Source: Xenopus tropicalis (lineage: Eukaryota > Chordata > Amphibia > Anura > Pipidae). Taken from it: a stretch of DNA of 64,000 nucleotides. A model generated the notes under the pieces. That model was not told the origin of the DNA. It searched no databases and saw only the letters and a program-made list of their open reading frames with translations. The translations under genes were made by a program, and so were the position numbers. Positions 40,917 to 51,125 of the stretch are shown here, piece after piece. The DNA lies in assembly GCF_000004195.4 (NCBI RefSeq), contig NC_030679.2, forward strand, positions 26,401,712 to 26,465,711, written 5' to 3'. Numbering within the stretch: position 1 is the first letter of the stretch; every line of letters begins with the position of its first letter.

Positions 40917-41215
40917 AGGCAGGGCCGCCATCAGCGGGGCACAGCGGGTACAACTGTCCCGGGCCCGGGCAATTTTTACTTTCAAAGGGGGCCCGGCGAT
41001 GCTACAGTTTTTCTTAGTAGCTCGGGCCCCCTTTAATAAAATCCGGGCCCTGTCATTGGTTGCGCCCCGTGTGTACGGGTGACGTCAGTACGCACGGGGT
41101 GCAACGTTATAAAAGGGCCTGTGTGCGGTCGTGTGTAGGCAGAAGTGCAGAGGCGGCGCGCGTGAGGGGAAGATGCTGCTGAAGCCGCCGAAGAGCAGAA
41201 GTAAAATGCTGCTGG
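40917..41215. mobile_element. GC-rich segment inside the hAT element
   Basis: GGCAGGGCCGCCATCAGCGG, GGCCCGGGCAATTTTTACTT, GGGGGCCCGGCGATG and its near-complement TCGGGCCCCCTTTAATAAAA form an inverted pair, and GCGCCCCGTGTGTACGGGTG / CACGGGGTGCAACG a second one (41,065-41,105). The text beginning GGGCCGCCATCAG is common at the start of other Xenopus MITEs, so it is probably a nested element. Confidence 0.6.
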
Positions 41216-41655
41216 GCACCAATGTATTAGGGGGGGCCACGGGGCACACTGACTTATGGGGGCACTGCTGCTGGGCACCAATGTACTAGGGGGGCTGGCT
41301 CTTGGCACCAATGTACTAGGGGGGCACTGCTGCTGGGCACCAATGTACTAGGGGGGCACTGCTCTTGGCACCAATGTACTAGGGGGGCACTGCTCTTGGC
41401 ACCAATGTACTAGGGGGGCACTGCTATTGGCACCAATGTACTAGGGGGGCACTGCTCTTGGCACCAATGTACTAGGGGGGCACTGCTGCTGGGCACCAAT
41501 GTACTAGGGGGGCACTGCTCTTGGCACCAATGTACTAGGGGGCACTGCTGCTGGGCACCAATGTACTAGGAGGGCACTGCTGCTGGGCACCAGTGTACTA
41601 GGGGGGCACTGCTGCTGGGCACCAGTGTACTAGGGGGGCACTGCTGCTGGGCACC
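41214..41655 (+). repeat. 32-bp minisatellite, 13-14 units
   Basis: The unit is GGGCACCAATGTACTAGGGG followed by GGCACTGCTGCT (32 bp) or a 31-bp form with CTCTT at the junction. About thirteen units are present. The first is interrupted by 28 extra bases, and later units contain CACCAGTG in place of CACCAATG. Very low divergence suggests recent or ongoing length change. Confidence 0.96.
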
Positions 41656-41870
41656 AAATCAGTGGGGGGGTGGGTTTGTGGAGAAAATGTCACGGAAAAT
41701 ACTTTCTTTGTGTTTATTTGATTCCTATTCAAGAGAATTACTTTATATATAGTCAATATAGGCACAGAGTTAAATTTTTTAACATTTTCTAATGGTGGTG
41801 TGCCTCGTGATTTTTTTCATGAAACAAGTGTGCCTTTGCCCAAAAAAGGTTGAAAAACACTGCACTAGGG

Positions 41871-42215
41871 GGTGTTAAATATTAGCCACCCCCCCCTATG
41901 ATTATAATAGCTTACTTGATACCCCCAGGGTACTTTTATACAAATACCACTGCATAACTTTTCCTATTCTTTCTTCATTCTTCAGCAACCCTGGGCCAGT
42001 AGATGTGCAGTAGAGTGAAGAAGCTGTTTTTTTGTCTGAAGTTTTGGCTTTTCACTGTACCGTGTGTGTGCACCCAACATGAAGAAGGAAGAAGCTGAGA
42101 AGAATGCAACATGCTGCTACACTTGGGCCAGTGAGGTTTTCTCCCAACAGGAGCACCAGTCCGGGGTAATAAGTAAGCTATTACAGTCACTGGGGGTGCC
42201 TAACATTTGGCCACT
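41871..42215. mobile_element. Fold-back repeat, copy 2 of the 775-1095 family
   Basis: Blocks GATACCCCCAGGGTACTTTT, GTGCAGTAGAGTGAAGAAGC and its complement-like GGCTTTTCACTGTACCGTG, then CAACAGGAGCACCAGTCCGG and TTACAGTCACTGGGGGTGCC follow the same order as in copy 1 read in reverse. More diverged than copy 1. Confidence 0.75.
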
Positions 42216-42769
42216 GATAAATTGAGGATGTACAGGATTTAATAGGAACATTTAATCAACCATCAAACTGGGTAGCAGTTGACCTTGGCATTGTTGTTTA
42301 ATGACACATCTTTACCAACTAGGTTTTTGAAAAAGTTAAAAAATTAGAACTTTGGGATTCAGTGGATATCATATCTCATTATGGCCAATAAGACATGCAG
42401 TGCCGAACATACATTAGTCTGCATGTTTCCATGAATTGTTGTAACTATATGCTTGTTGGGCAGTTCCAATGATAGGAATTAATCTGCAGTAATACTTTTA
42501 ATGTGCTTTTTTTTTTTTTTACTGTTGTTCATGTTATTTTTTTGGAAGTGGCTATTAAAAGTGCATATGTCTAACTGGGGTGTCTGAGGCCCACTGGGTC
42601 TGCCACCTCAGGGCCCCCACACACACACACACGATGTGTCGCACTATGTTTAACTTAATTTTTCTCTTAATCAGTTGGGTGGGAGTGAGCACTCAAAGTC
42701 CAGCAGGTGGTGGACCTGGTTAGGCAGGGCCCACCAAATAGTTTCCTGGTATCTGACCCTGATCCCTAA
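42216..42769. other. Sequence with minor repeats
   Basis: Nothing definable apart from a T run (42,509-42,520), a short CA repeat (42,617-42,632) and GGCCCACTGGGTCTGCCACC-type text that may be a hAT-like fragment. Confidence 0.3.
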
Positions 42770-43111
42770 AGGTGGCCATACACGTGGCGATCTGACGATG
42801 TGTCGTACGACCATCGGTCGCACGAAACATCGTAAGATCCGCCACACACCATTCAGGGCTGAATCGGCAGGTAAGGAGGTAGAAACAATAGGATTTCTAC
42901 CTCCTTCTGCCGATTCAGATCTGAAGGGAGAATTTTGGTCAGGCGCCTTCTATGGCGCCCGATCAAAATTTTCCAACTGGTCCGATCGGCGAGTCGTCCG
43001 ATATCAGCAGGTTCCTGCAATATCGGTCGACTCGCCGACAAACCATACACGCACCGATTATCGTACGAAACGAGGTTTCGTACGATAATGTCGGTGCATG
43101 TATGGCCACCT
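42770..43111. mobile_element. Harbinger-like MITE (AGGTGGCCATACACG), subfamily with long arms
   Basis: The ends AGGTGGCCATACACGTGGCG and GCATGTATGGCCACCT are inverted, with TAA to the left and TTA to the right. Internal palindromes include TACGATGT-like arms, ATTTCTACCTCCTTCTGCCG and its complement, and CGTACGAAACGAGGTTTCGT. The 137-codon plus frame and 91-codon minus frame that cover it are products of this inverted structure and not genes. Confidence 0.9.
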
Positions 43112-43610
43112 TTATTATTTGTGCTCATTGCTAGTCCTAACTACTGTAGCAATCACAGGTATGTTCATTAAAATTCATGTTCATCGAAAATCCATTAAAT
43201 ATTGCAAGAAAGTGAAACAAATGGACTGGTTATTTTCAAGTGTGATGTTTAGTGTTATAAGATGGTACGGTATGATAATAATCTCGCTGCCTATTGTACA
43301 ATCATTGTGCCTACTATAAATTCTCAGATGACCTTAATAAACTTCCCTCAGCCGTGCCAATTACTGACTCATAGCTCCATAGAAACAATTTTTGCAAGCA
43401 CTGCCACGTTAAAACTGGGCCTTTCATTTTGCAGTATGGAAAAAAATCTTTAATAAGAACGAAATATATTCTTTCAAGCAGGAATCATGGCCTGGTAAAA
43501 CGTTACTTTCTCTAATAAAGTAATAATGTGTTCTATATCTTTCAAACAATAATTTTGGGATTTCTGGTATTTTTAAAATAACTCACAGTTTCTAAAAATG
43601 ACACTTGTAA
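43112..43610. other. Sequence with nothing recognised
   Basis: No repeat or coding signal recognised. Confidence 0.3.
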
Positions 43611-43611
43611 A

Positions 43612-43700
43612 TGCAGGTATGGGATTTCTTTTCAGAAACCCATTATCCAAAAAGTTCTGAGTTATGGGAAGGCCATCTTCTGTAGATTTTTGGAGCTGTT
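43612..43700. mobile_element. Left-end fragment of the 'ggtatgggatcc' MITE
   Basis: GCAGGTATGGGATTTCTTTT, CCCATTATCCAAAAAGTTCT and GAGTTATGGGAAGGCCATCT are the start of this family; the rest is missing. Confidence 0.75.
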
Positions 43701-43794
43701 AGCCTGTTGTAATACCTTTTTTTAGGGGGACTGTAAGTGATGTCACACCCATGCACAAAAGGCCAGAAGAGGCCAAACAACACCTTGTACAGAT

Positions 43795-44565
43795 ATGGGA
43801 TCCATTATCCAGAAACCTGTAATCCAGAAAGCTCCAAATTACAGAAAGTCCGTCTCCCAGAGACTCCATTGTAATCAAATAATTACAGTTTTAAAAACTG
43901 ATTTCCTTTTTCTCTGTAATAATAAAACAGTACCTTGTATTTGACCCCAACTAAGATATAATTACCCCTTATTGGGGGCAGAACAGTCCTATTGGGTTTA
44001 TTTAATGGTTAAATGATTCCCTTTTCTCTGTAATAATAAAACAGTACTTGTACTTGATCCCAACTAAGATATAATTACCCCTTATTGGGGGCAGAACAGC
44101 CCTATTGGGTTTATTTAATGGTTAAATGATTCGCTTTTCTCTGTAATAATAAAACAGTACCTGTACTTGATCCCAACTAAGATATAATTACCCCTTATTG
44201 GGGGCAGAACAGTCCTATTGGGTTTATTTAATGGTTAAATGATTCCCTTTTCTCTGTAATAATAAAACAGTACTTGTACTTGATCCCAACTAAGATATAA
44301 TTACCCCTTATTGGGGGCAGAACAGCCCTATTGGGTTTATTTAATGGTTAAATGATTCCCTTTTCTCTGTAATAATAAAACAGTACCTTGTATTCGACCC
44401 CAACTAAGATCTGTTTAATCCTTATTGGAGGCAAAACAATCCTATTGGGTTTAATTAATGTCTTATTGATTTTTTAGTAGACTTAAGGTATGAAGATCCA
44501 AATTATGGAAAGACCCCTTATCTGGAATACGCTTGGTCCCAAGCATTCTGGATAACGGGTCCTAT
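43795..44565. mobile_element. 'ggtatgggatcc' MITE with internal 115-bp array
   Basis: The start is AGATATGGGATCCATTATCC and AGAAACCTGTAATCCAGAAA, and the end CCAAGCATTCTGGATAACGG followed by GTCCTATACCTG. It contains about five tandem units (next entry). It has the same orientation as the 28,890 copy and is opposite to the 39,465 copy. Confidence 0.9.
43905..44400 (+). repeat. 113-117 bp tandem array, about five units
   Basis: The block CTCTGTAATAATAAAACAGT recurs about every 116 bp (near 43,912, 44,028, 44,142, 44,256 and 44,368). Unit content is the complement of the 39,590-40,335 array. Confidence 0.94.
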
Positions 44566-44705
44566 ACCTGTACTTGATCCCAACTAAGATATAATTAATT
44601 CTTATTGGAGGCAAAACAACCCTATTGGGTTTATTTAATGTTTTAATGATTTTTAGCAGACTTAAGGTATAGAGATCCAAATTACAGAAAGATCCCTTAT
44701 CCAAA
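44566..44705. mobile_element. Extra half copy of the same MITE, in tandem
   Basis: After the element's right end a second right half follows: TACTTGATCCCAACTAAGAT, AATTCTTATTGGAGGCAAAA, AGGTATAGAGATCCAAATTA and GATCCCTTATCCAAAAAAC. This suggests tandem or unequal duplication. It runs up to the element at 44,721. Confidence 0.75.
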
Positions 44706-44720
44706 AAACTATAAGACTAA

Positions 44721-45201
44721 GGGGCTGATTTACTTACCCACGAACGGGTCGAATGGAGTCCGATTGCGTTTTTTTCGTAATGATCGGTACTTTGCGATTT
44801 TTTCGTATGTTTTGCGAATTTTTCGGATCCAATACGATTTTTGCGTAAAAACGCGAGTTTTCCTATCCATTAAGAAAGTTGCGTAAAAAGTTGCGCATTT
44901 TGCGTAGCGTTAAAACGTACGCGAAAAGTTGCGCATTTTTCGTAGCGTTAAGTTTTAACGCTACGAAAAATGCGCAACTTTTCGCGTAAGTTTTAACGCT
45001 ACGAGAAATGCGCAACTTTTTACGCAACTTTCGTAATGGATACGAAAAACTCGCGTTTTTACGCAAAAATCGTATTGGATCCGAAAAATTCGTAAAGAAT
45101 CCGAAAAAATCGCAAAACATACGAAAAAGTCGCAAAATGTTCGTTTTCAAGTCGGAACTTTTCCAATTCGGGTCGGATTCGTGGGTTAGTAAATCAGCCC
45201 C
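44721..45201. mobile_element. CpG-rich fold-back MITE with TAA TSD (GGGGCTGATTTAC family), copy 1
   Basis: The termini GGGGCTGATTTACTTACCC and TTAGTAAATCAGCCCC are inverted and flanked by TAA (44,718-44,720 and 45,202-45,204). Inside, arms built from words such as TTTTTCGTATG, CGATTTTTGCGTAAAAACGC and ACTTTTCGCGTAAGTTTTAA fold back over about 480 bp. The 3-bp TAA duplication points to PIF/Harbinger. The 95-codon minus and 75-codon plus frames are mirror translations of the arms, and equal frames recur at 55,538-55,949. Confidence 0.93.
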
Positions 45202-45439
45202 TAAGAGAAAATTTACAAAACCTTTTCAGTGTTGATTCAGAAAACAACACTCCCTTTCCAGTTTACATTGTGGGTCCCCATTAAAAAAAAATGCTGTTTT
45301 TCACCCAAAAAAAGCACATCCCTATAATGCCACACCTTTAACAAAGTCCATTTACCACCTTTAATTGTAATTAAGGTTGGGGCTCATAAGAAAATGATAT
45401 AACTCCACATGAAAATTGTAAAATATTTCTTATATAGAG

Positions 45440-45720
45440 AGCCACATCTAGGCTTAATAATCAGGCACAATTTCACAAAATATGCAAGGACTGTTAATAT
45501 ATCCCATAAATTATATTGGTATAAATGGTGCTTAGAAATGTCATCAGTTATAGTCAGTGCTTAGTGATGGCATTTGTACCACATGGCTCTTTGAAATGTA
45601 TGTGGTATTAAAAAATAATGTACCACCTGTTTTGTAAATTATGAGGATTATGATGTTCCATGGGCTATATGAAAGCATTTAGCCTTATTTTTATATGGTC
45701 ATGGGAATTTTAATGGCTTC
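45440..45720. repeat. Dispersed repeat, second copy (see 16,598-16,810)
   Basis: GGTGCTTAGAAATGTCATCA, AATAATGTACCACCTGTTTT, AATTATGAGGATTATG and TTTTATATGGTCATGGG follow the same order as at 16,646-16,800. Diverged and of unknown class. Confidence 0.75.
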
Positions 45721-46014
45721 TAATACTGCTGTGTTCAGGTACAACACCTGCCTGATGTTCTTAGAGACAAGGGGCAACTTGCACTTCCCCCCACAGTGAG
45801 TTGAATGTAACAACACTTTCATTAAAGATACTTGTGTCAAAATCCCCTCTTTGCACTAGTACACCAGTAGTTGCTTTGTGTATAGTTGCAGTCAGCACGC
45901 TCAGTCCTTCCTGCCTTTCATTCCAAATCAGCTGACAGAGAGACAAAAGGCACTACGGAGCCCTGTACTTAATACCTGCATGTATGTGCGGTTGAGTGAC
46001 CTTAAAAATGAAGG

Positions 46015-46330
46015 AAAGTCACAATCAATTGGGGTTGCCAAAAGTTAGGCCCCCCACCCAGTGATAATATTCAATTACCTGATACCCCGGAATGGTGCTC
46101 CTGTTAGCAGAAACTGCCCAAAACTGGGATTCTTCATAGCAAACGCCACAATTATACTTTTCTTCCCCTTCTTCTTTATTCAAAATGCACAGTAAAGTGA
46201 AAAGGCCAGCTTTTTTTAAGTCCTGCTTTTCACTCTAATGCAGTAAGAGGATCACTCCATGGTGCTCGCTGAAGGAACCCCGAGCGCAGTTTTCTGGTAA
46301 CAGGAGCACTGGCCCAGGGTCGGGCACCTT
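46015..46330. mobile_element. Fold-back repeat, copy 3 of the 775-1095 family
   Basis: GTCACAATCAATTGGGGTTG, CCCCGGAATGGTGCTCCTGT, TGCACAGTAAAGTGAAAAGG, its complement-like CTGCTTTTCACTCTAATGCA, and TAACAGGAGCACTGGCCCAG follow the order of copy 1. Strongly diverged. Confidence 0.7.
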
Positions 46331-46469
46331 GTGCCGGATATTGTCCCGGGGTACAAAGCACAGTTAGAACCTGTTACTGGTAGTGGCATGCAACCCAAAT
46401 ACATTATTGAGCCCCATTACACTCCAGGGCTTGTGTCCGAACCAGTGGAAAATATTCTTCTTAAATTGA

Positions 46470-46637
46470 ACCCTAGCAACCAGATAGCTGCTGAAATTCC
46501 TAACTGGAAAGCTGCTGAACAAAAAGCTAAATAATTCAGATACATAATACAAAATGTAAACCAACTGCAAATTGTATCCGAATAGCACTCTCTATATCAC
46601 AGTAAAAGTTAATGCAAAGGTGAACCACCACTTTAAG
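46470..46637. mobile_element. T2/Kolobok MITE, right half
   Basis: CCCTAGCAACCAGATAGCTG, CTGAACAAAAAGCTAAATAA, CCAACTGCAAATTGTATCCG and GGTGAACCACCACTTTAA form the right half of the T2 family that is complete at 18,734-19,091. The end is at TTAA. Confidence 0.8.
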
Positions 46638-46720
46638 GTATGGAGATCCAAATTACAGAAAGACAACTTATTCTGAAAACTCCAGATTTTGAGCATCCTG
46701 GATAACAGGTCCCTGTACTG
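46638..46720. mobile_element. Right-end fragment of the 'ggtatgggatcc' MITE
   Basis: GGTATGGAGATCCAAATTAC, AGAAAGACAACTTATTCTGA and GAGCATCCTGGATAACAGG match the right end of the family and follow directly on the T2 fragment. Confidence 0.75.
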
Positions 46721-47355
46721 TTGTTCCCTGTTATACCCTATTCACTTATTGTTACCACATACAGTACCAGTCCTTTCCTAGATTCTTATATTTGTATTTT
46801 ATATGCTGTTGCCACACTGCTTGCCCTTGCATTCTATTCATAAATAGATTATACTGTTTAATAAAGACACGTGGCAAGTAAACATTAAAGGTAGGTATAT
46901 TAACTGAGTAGGACACCAATTGTGTTTTAATTGCTCCTTTTTTGTGTGGATCAGTTGATCCTGCATGTTATTTGGTGGCTTGATACATCTGTAGTTAAAA
47001 ATGAACTTTCTACAGGACGTTAAGCTGTGTTTCTTATCTGGTAACTAAGGTCTGTTTTATGTGAATCAAACAGGTCTAAGTCCACAGACAGGAGAGTTCA
47101 TTGTATAACAAATGTGTTGTTATTTGTACAGTGTGTTTCCTGCTCTGCCTCACATGTTTATATTGTATTCTGATAACTAAAGAGCAAAGGCTACAGTAGC
47201 ACTCGTGGCCATTTGGCATAGAGGAAACCATGGATAAAAATCACCTCTGAAAAACCACCAGGGCCACTTTTGCATGGCCAGACAGAATAAAATGCACCTG
47301 GAAGTACACTAATTATATGTCATGGGATTATAAATCCAACATTGGCACTGATAGG
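46721..47355. other. Sequence with nothing recognised
   Basis: No recognisable element. Confidence 0.3.
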
Positions 47356-47357
47356 CA

Positions 47358-47640
47358 GGGCCGGCCATAGGTCTTATGAGTCCTGAACAAACTCTGAATG
47401 TGAAATATGAAAATATGTGAGATATTTTCTAGCAATGTTGTTTAACGTTAAACAGTGGTGTAATTAGATATTACTGGGCCCTACAGCAAATTCAATTTAG
47501 GGCCCCCAAAACATCACTAAATTGATCTGTTCTAACTATACTGAAATTGCTAATTTATTTAAGATCCTTCTGGGCCCCCTACTCTCCATGCCCCCCCTGC
47601 AACCACAGGGTCTGCTTCCTCTATGTTATACCCCTGACGT
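47358..47640. mobile_element. hAT-like MITE (acagtggcgtaac family)
   Basis: ACAGTGGTGTAATTAGATAT, GGGCCCTACAGCAAATTCAA and the right side ATGTTATACCCCTGACG match a common Xenopus hAT-like MITE (47,455-47,640). A fragment starting GGCAGGGCCGGCCATAGGTC (47,358) precedes it and may belong to another family. Confidence 0.6.
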
Positions 47641-48030
47641 TAAAGAAATCATCCACAACCTTACAGGCCAGCCTGTGCAATATTTCTCCATTAGGAATGG
47701 ATATAGGGAGTGGGGCTAACTGACTCCACACATGATGGACTATTACTTTTTTAATTGTCTTTCTTGTTTCTATATGTTTTTAGGCTATTTTCATCTCCTG
47801 ATATATACAGTATCTTGGAATGAGCTACGTCAGATCTTGTGACTAGAAAGAAGTTTGTAGCCCATATAGCACCTGCTAACAATAGACAGCACCGAACCAC
47901 CCCCCACCCCCCCCCCCACAAAGACACGTACGCATTCACGCAGCACTTCCTCATCCCCAGCCACCCCTGGGATAGATGAACATTTTTTTATAATTTTAAT
48001 AATAATGAATGTATAGTGCACATTTGCTAA
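47641..48030. other. Sequence with a C-rich tract
   Basis: Nothing recognisable except the C-rich run at 47,897-47,918. Confidence 0.3.
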
Positions 48031-48074
48031 GAATTAGGTTTTCTTTTTTAAGCCAAAGAAATATTTTTTGGGTT

Positions 48075-48468
48075 GATCTGGCCGGTCTAGGCCAATCATA
48101 CACTCACTTTGATATGATTCATTAACAATTCTACTGCTTTATTGACATTTTACAAAGGGACTGAGTTTTACCTGCAACTTATTTGCTTTCAAGGTTAAAA
48201 CCCCCAAATGGTTGCCCTTTTATTCACTCCACTGTGATCACCTGACTGTATCTGGGAAGGGTGGGTGGTTCTTGGTGAATCAGATGGAGGTGGGAGTAGG
48301 ACTGGCCAGAAGGGATGACTTTAACGTAGTTGGCCAGCTTGAAGTATATTGCAATGTATGGACAAACAATCCCTGTTTTGCTTAAACCGGTATATCTTGG
48401 TACCTTAATAAAGTCCTATATATATATATTGATAATGACTGAGTGCAGATGATCTCTTGTTTCTCTTG
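48075..48468. mobile_element. Dispersed repeat, related to 50,480-51,125
   Basis: ACATTTTACAAAGGGACTGA, GTTTTACCTGCAACTTATTT and TTCAAGGTTAAAAC recur at 50,803-50,857. TTGGCCAGCTTGAAGTATAT and GACAAACAATCCCTGTTTTG recur inverted at 50,670-50,730. The end GAGTGCAGATGATCTCTTGT is the complement of the AGATCCTCTGCACTCA block at 50,582. So this is a rearranged copy of one family. Superfamily unknown. Confidence 0.75.
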
Positions 48469-48477
48469 CATTAGGGC

Positions 48478-48738
48478 AGGGCAGGAACTAGACGTAGGCA
48501 GAAGAGGCACCTGCCTAGGTCGCAATGCTGGGGAGGGGGCACAGGGCAGGTACCTCTCCTGCCTACCCCTGGTCCGCGTTCCCTTGCCCTGCCGCTTGTC
48601 ATTTTGCGGCATACCCCCCTCAGTGTGCTTGTGCCCCTCTTTGATTGTTCGAGGACAAGCGGTGGGGTTGGGAGAATGAAGGGGCAAGTTGGCCTGCCAT
48701 GTTGCCTAGGGCACGCAGTTGGCTTAGCCTGCCCCTGC
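48478..48738. mobile_element. hAT-like MITE (gggcaggaactag family)
   Basis: Left end GGGCAGGAACTAGACGTAGG, CACCTGCCTAGGTCGC; right end TTGCCTAGGGCACGCAGTTG, GCTTAGCCTGCCCCTG. Related copies are at 11,878-12,090 and 60,729-60,915. Confidence 0.75.
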
Positions 48739-48764
48739 TTCAGAGAAAGTTATTATCTTATCTA

Positions 48765-49062
48765 TCTATTGTTCTATTGATAGGCTGCTGGGGAGGGGGG
48801 TTTGACATTATTTCAACTCGCAGTATAGCAGTAAAGAGAGACTGAAACTTATAAGAGCACAAGTCACATGGTTGAGAGGATTTGGAAAGTAAGAAAATGG
48901 CATGCCTCATGGCAGATTTCCAAAATGCAATATAAAAATAATTATTTGGTCTTTTAAAAAAATAAATTTCCTTACGGATTTCTGCTTGAAGAACACAATA
49001 ACATGTTTGAAAAAAAAAAAAAAAACACAACACTTTTTTTCCATGACTGCATCCCTTTAATA
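48765..49062. mobile_element. T2/Kolobok-like MITE (GCTGCTGGGGAGG family), copy 2
   Basis: GGCTGCTGGGGAGGGGGG, GCAGTATAGCAGTAAAGAGA, AGAGCACAAGTCACATGGTT and CATGACTGCATCCCTTTAA follow the same order as at 6130-6375. The right end is at TTAA (49,055-49,062). Confidence 0.82.
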
Positions 49063-50128
49063 TTAAACAGAAGCTTAATGTCATTGAGACAGTAGCAGGT
49101 GAGTAATAAATGCCTTCCACTTACTGATAAGTAGGGTACATAGGGGAAATCCCCAGCAGCTGACCTTCTTATGGATGTGGTTTCTTCTAAGTAATAGGAC
49201 ATAGCACAGACAGGCTGTAGCAATGCAACTTTAAATGACAATAATATTTTCTAAAATATGTGTTTTTCTGGCCACTGTATGTGAAATTTGTGGTTTTCAT
49301 GGATGATCCATGTTTTCAGCAGATATGGTCAGAATGAAAGAAACACATTTGTGTTAATTACAGTTAAGAAAATACACAATACTTCCTGCTGCTATTAAAT
49401 GCACCCTGTCACAACCAGAGCCTTGTGTGAATCTGCAACAGACAGCTGAACAGTAGAGCTAATCCTTATCTATAGTCAGCTTGTGGCCCTTCTCAGTGTC
49501 AGCCATACACCTTTAATATAGAACAGGGAGCTAGAAAGTTAGCTATCAGTTCATAGAGGAAAAGATATTATTCTAAGATAAAGGCTGCACCCTCAGCAAG
49601 TTTCACATAAAGGATTCAGCTCTCAAGATGGGTGTTCAGTAGCATTACTTCATTTTCGTTTCTTTAGCAAAGGTCAGATGAACTTTTCAATATTAAAGAG
49701 CCACTGCCTTGTTTGTAAGCATTCAAGCACAAGCCATGACACTGGAGGCAGCAGGAAGCCTCCTGGCAAGTCTAAGAAAAAAGTATAGCTATCTTTTATG
49801 GCAAAAGAGTTCATACATAAAATATGTCTTTTACATATTTTTTTTTGGTATCCATGGCACTGTAATGTTTTTTGTTTTATTTTGAGTTTATTAAGATTTG
49901 TTAGGGGGAAAGGGGAGAAAAACCTGCTAAAATGGGGATACTGGTTTGATTGTCATGCCGCTTTATTCAGTGTAAGCTATTGCTAGCTAGCTTGGCTGCT
50001 TAATTTCATTTTGTAAGCTGTTTGAATGGACACCCTATGTTTGCAATGTGTATGACCCACTAAATACTGTTCAGTATTATTGCATAGTGTCTATATAACC
50101 TCTGGTTAACTAGCAGCTTTCACTAAGA
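49063..50128. other. Long stretch without recognised features
   Basis: Short frames only. The minus frame of 89 codons at 48,972-49,241 overlaps the MITE and has no domain. Confidence 0.35.
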
Positions 50129-50129
50129 C

Positions 50130-50185
50130 AAAGATTAACCTGATGGATATGTGTCTTTTTTCAACCTCACCTACTATGTTACCAT
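50130..50185 (+). mobile_element. CR1-like 3' terminus fragment
   Basis: GATTAACCTGATGGATATGT, GTCTTTTTTCAACCTCACCT and ACTATGTTACC resemble the CR1 3' terminus, but only about 55 bp remain. Confidence 0.55.
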
Positions 50186-50479
50186 TTACACTCTCTATTT
50201 AGTCTACAATGTAAATAGGGCAGGAAAAAACTGATTAGATAAATTATATGCACAATAGATTGTGAGTTGTGTTAGTATGAAAGAAAGAAGCCATGTAAAC
50301 ATTTGCAGTTGAGCATATAATAGGGATATATCATGGGGCCTATATTTACAAAATATATGGATAATCTTACAGGAAAGTATACTCCTAATTTTCATGACCC
50401 CAAAAATCATCTATACAATCTAAAGATTACAGAACAGGGCAGTCTGAACCAGGCAGTAGAAACTATGGAAGATATGCAG

Positions 50480-50660
50480 ATTATAGCAAAGAGGGGAAGT
50501 TGTGCTCACCACTAAATTTTAAACCATTAGGCGGAGGTGCAATGAGCCTGTGACCACAAAATTCATATAGACAACAACAAGAGATCCTCTGCACTCATCC
50601 ATTATCATTATATATAGGACATAAAGACATTATGTGCATTAAGCTACCAAGAAATGCCCT
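50480..50660. repeat. Direct repeat, first copy
   Basis: GGGGAAGTTGTGCTCACC, GGCGGAGGTGCAATGAGCCT, GTGACCACAAAATTCATATA and TTAAGCTACCAAGAAATGCC recur at 50,968-51,108 in the same orientation, about 480 bp downstream. This copy carries extra bases between the first two blocks. Confidence 0.9.
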
Positions 50661-50955
50661 CCCCTTGAAGCAAAACAGGGATTGTTTGTCCATATATTGC
50701 AATATACTTCAAGCTGGCCAACTATGTCAAAGTCTTCCATTCTGGCCAGTCCTACACTCACTTTTATCTGATTGATTAAGAATTCTACTGCTTCAATATA
50801 CATTTTACAAAGGGACTGAGTTTTACCTGCAACTTACTTGCTTTCAAGGTTAAAACCCGTAAATGGTGGCCCTTTTATTGGCTCCACTGGGATCACCTGA
50901 CTGCAGCTGGGAAGGGTGGGAGCTACAACATGGAGCTGGCCACTGCTCCTGTATA
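50661..50955. mobile_element. Middle part between direct repeats, related to 48,075-48,468
   Basis: It contains ACAGGGATTGTTTGTCCATA, GGACTGAGTTTTACCTGCAA and ACCTGACTGCAGCTGGGAAG, which are shared with the repeat at 48,075-48,468 in part inverted order. Together with the flanking direct repeats it may form one element with long terminal-type repeats, but no coding or primer sites are visible. Confidence 0.65.
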
Positions 50956-50959
50956 AACT

Positions 50960-51125
50960 ATAAAAAAGGGGAAAGTTGTGCTCACCGCAGGCGGAGGTGC
51001 AATGAGGCTGTGACCACAAAATTCATATAGAAAGCAACAAAAGATCCTCTGCACTTTCAATATATAGGATATTTTGTGCATTAAGCTACCAAGAAATGCC
51101 CTCCACATTAAGCCAACCATGCAGA
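50960..51125. repeat. Direct repeat, second copy
   Basis: GGGGAAAGTTGTGCTCACC, GGCGGAGGTGCAATGAGGCT, GTGACCACAAAATTCATATA and TTAAGCTACCAAGAAATGCC match the first copy at 50,480-50,660. The end CTCTGCACTTTCAATATATA differs. Confidence 0.9.

Larger units (their letters stand above)
40863..41862. mobile_element. 1-kb hAT element with 8-bp TSD and internal minisatellite
   Basis: The termini CAGCGTTTTTCAACCGCTG and GGTTGAAAAACACTG are inverted and flanked by identical 8-mers CACTAGGG (40,855-40,862 and 41,863-41,870). Subterminal GTGTGCCGCGAGATG and GTGTGCCTCGTGA also pair. Between the ends lies foreign-looking GC-rich DNA (40,917-41,215, starting GGCAGGGCCGCCATCAGCGG) and a 32-bp minisatellite. 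No transposase is present. The clean duplication indicates a comparatively young insertion. Confidence 0.93.

Noticed and set aside
42675..43128. 137-codon plus and 91-codon minus frames
   Set aside because: Both coincide with the Harbinger-like palindrome at 42,770-43,111 and mirror each other.
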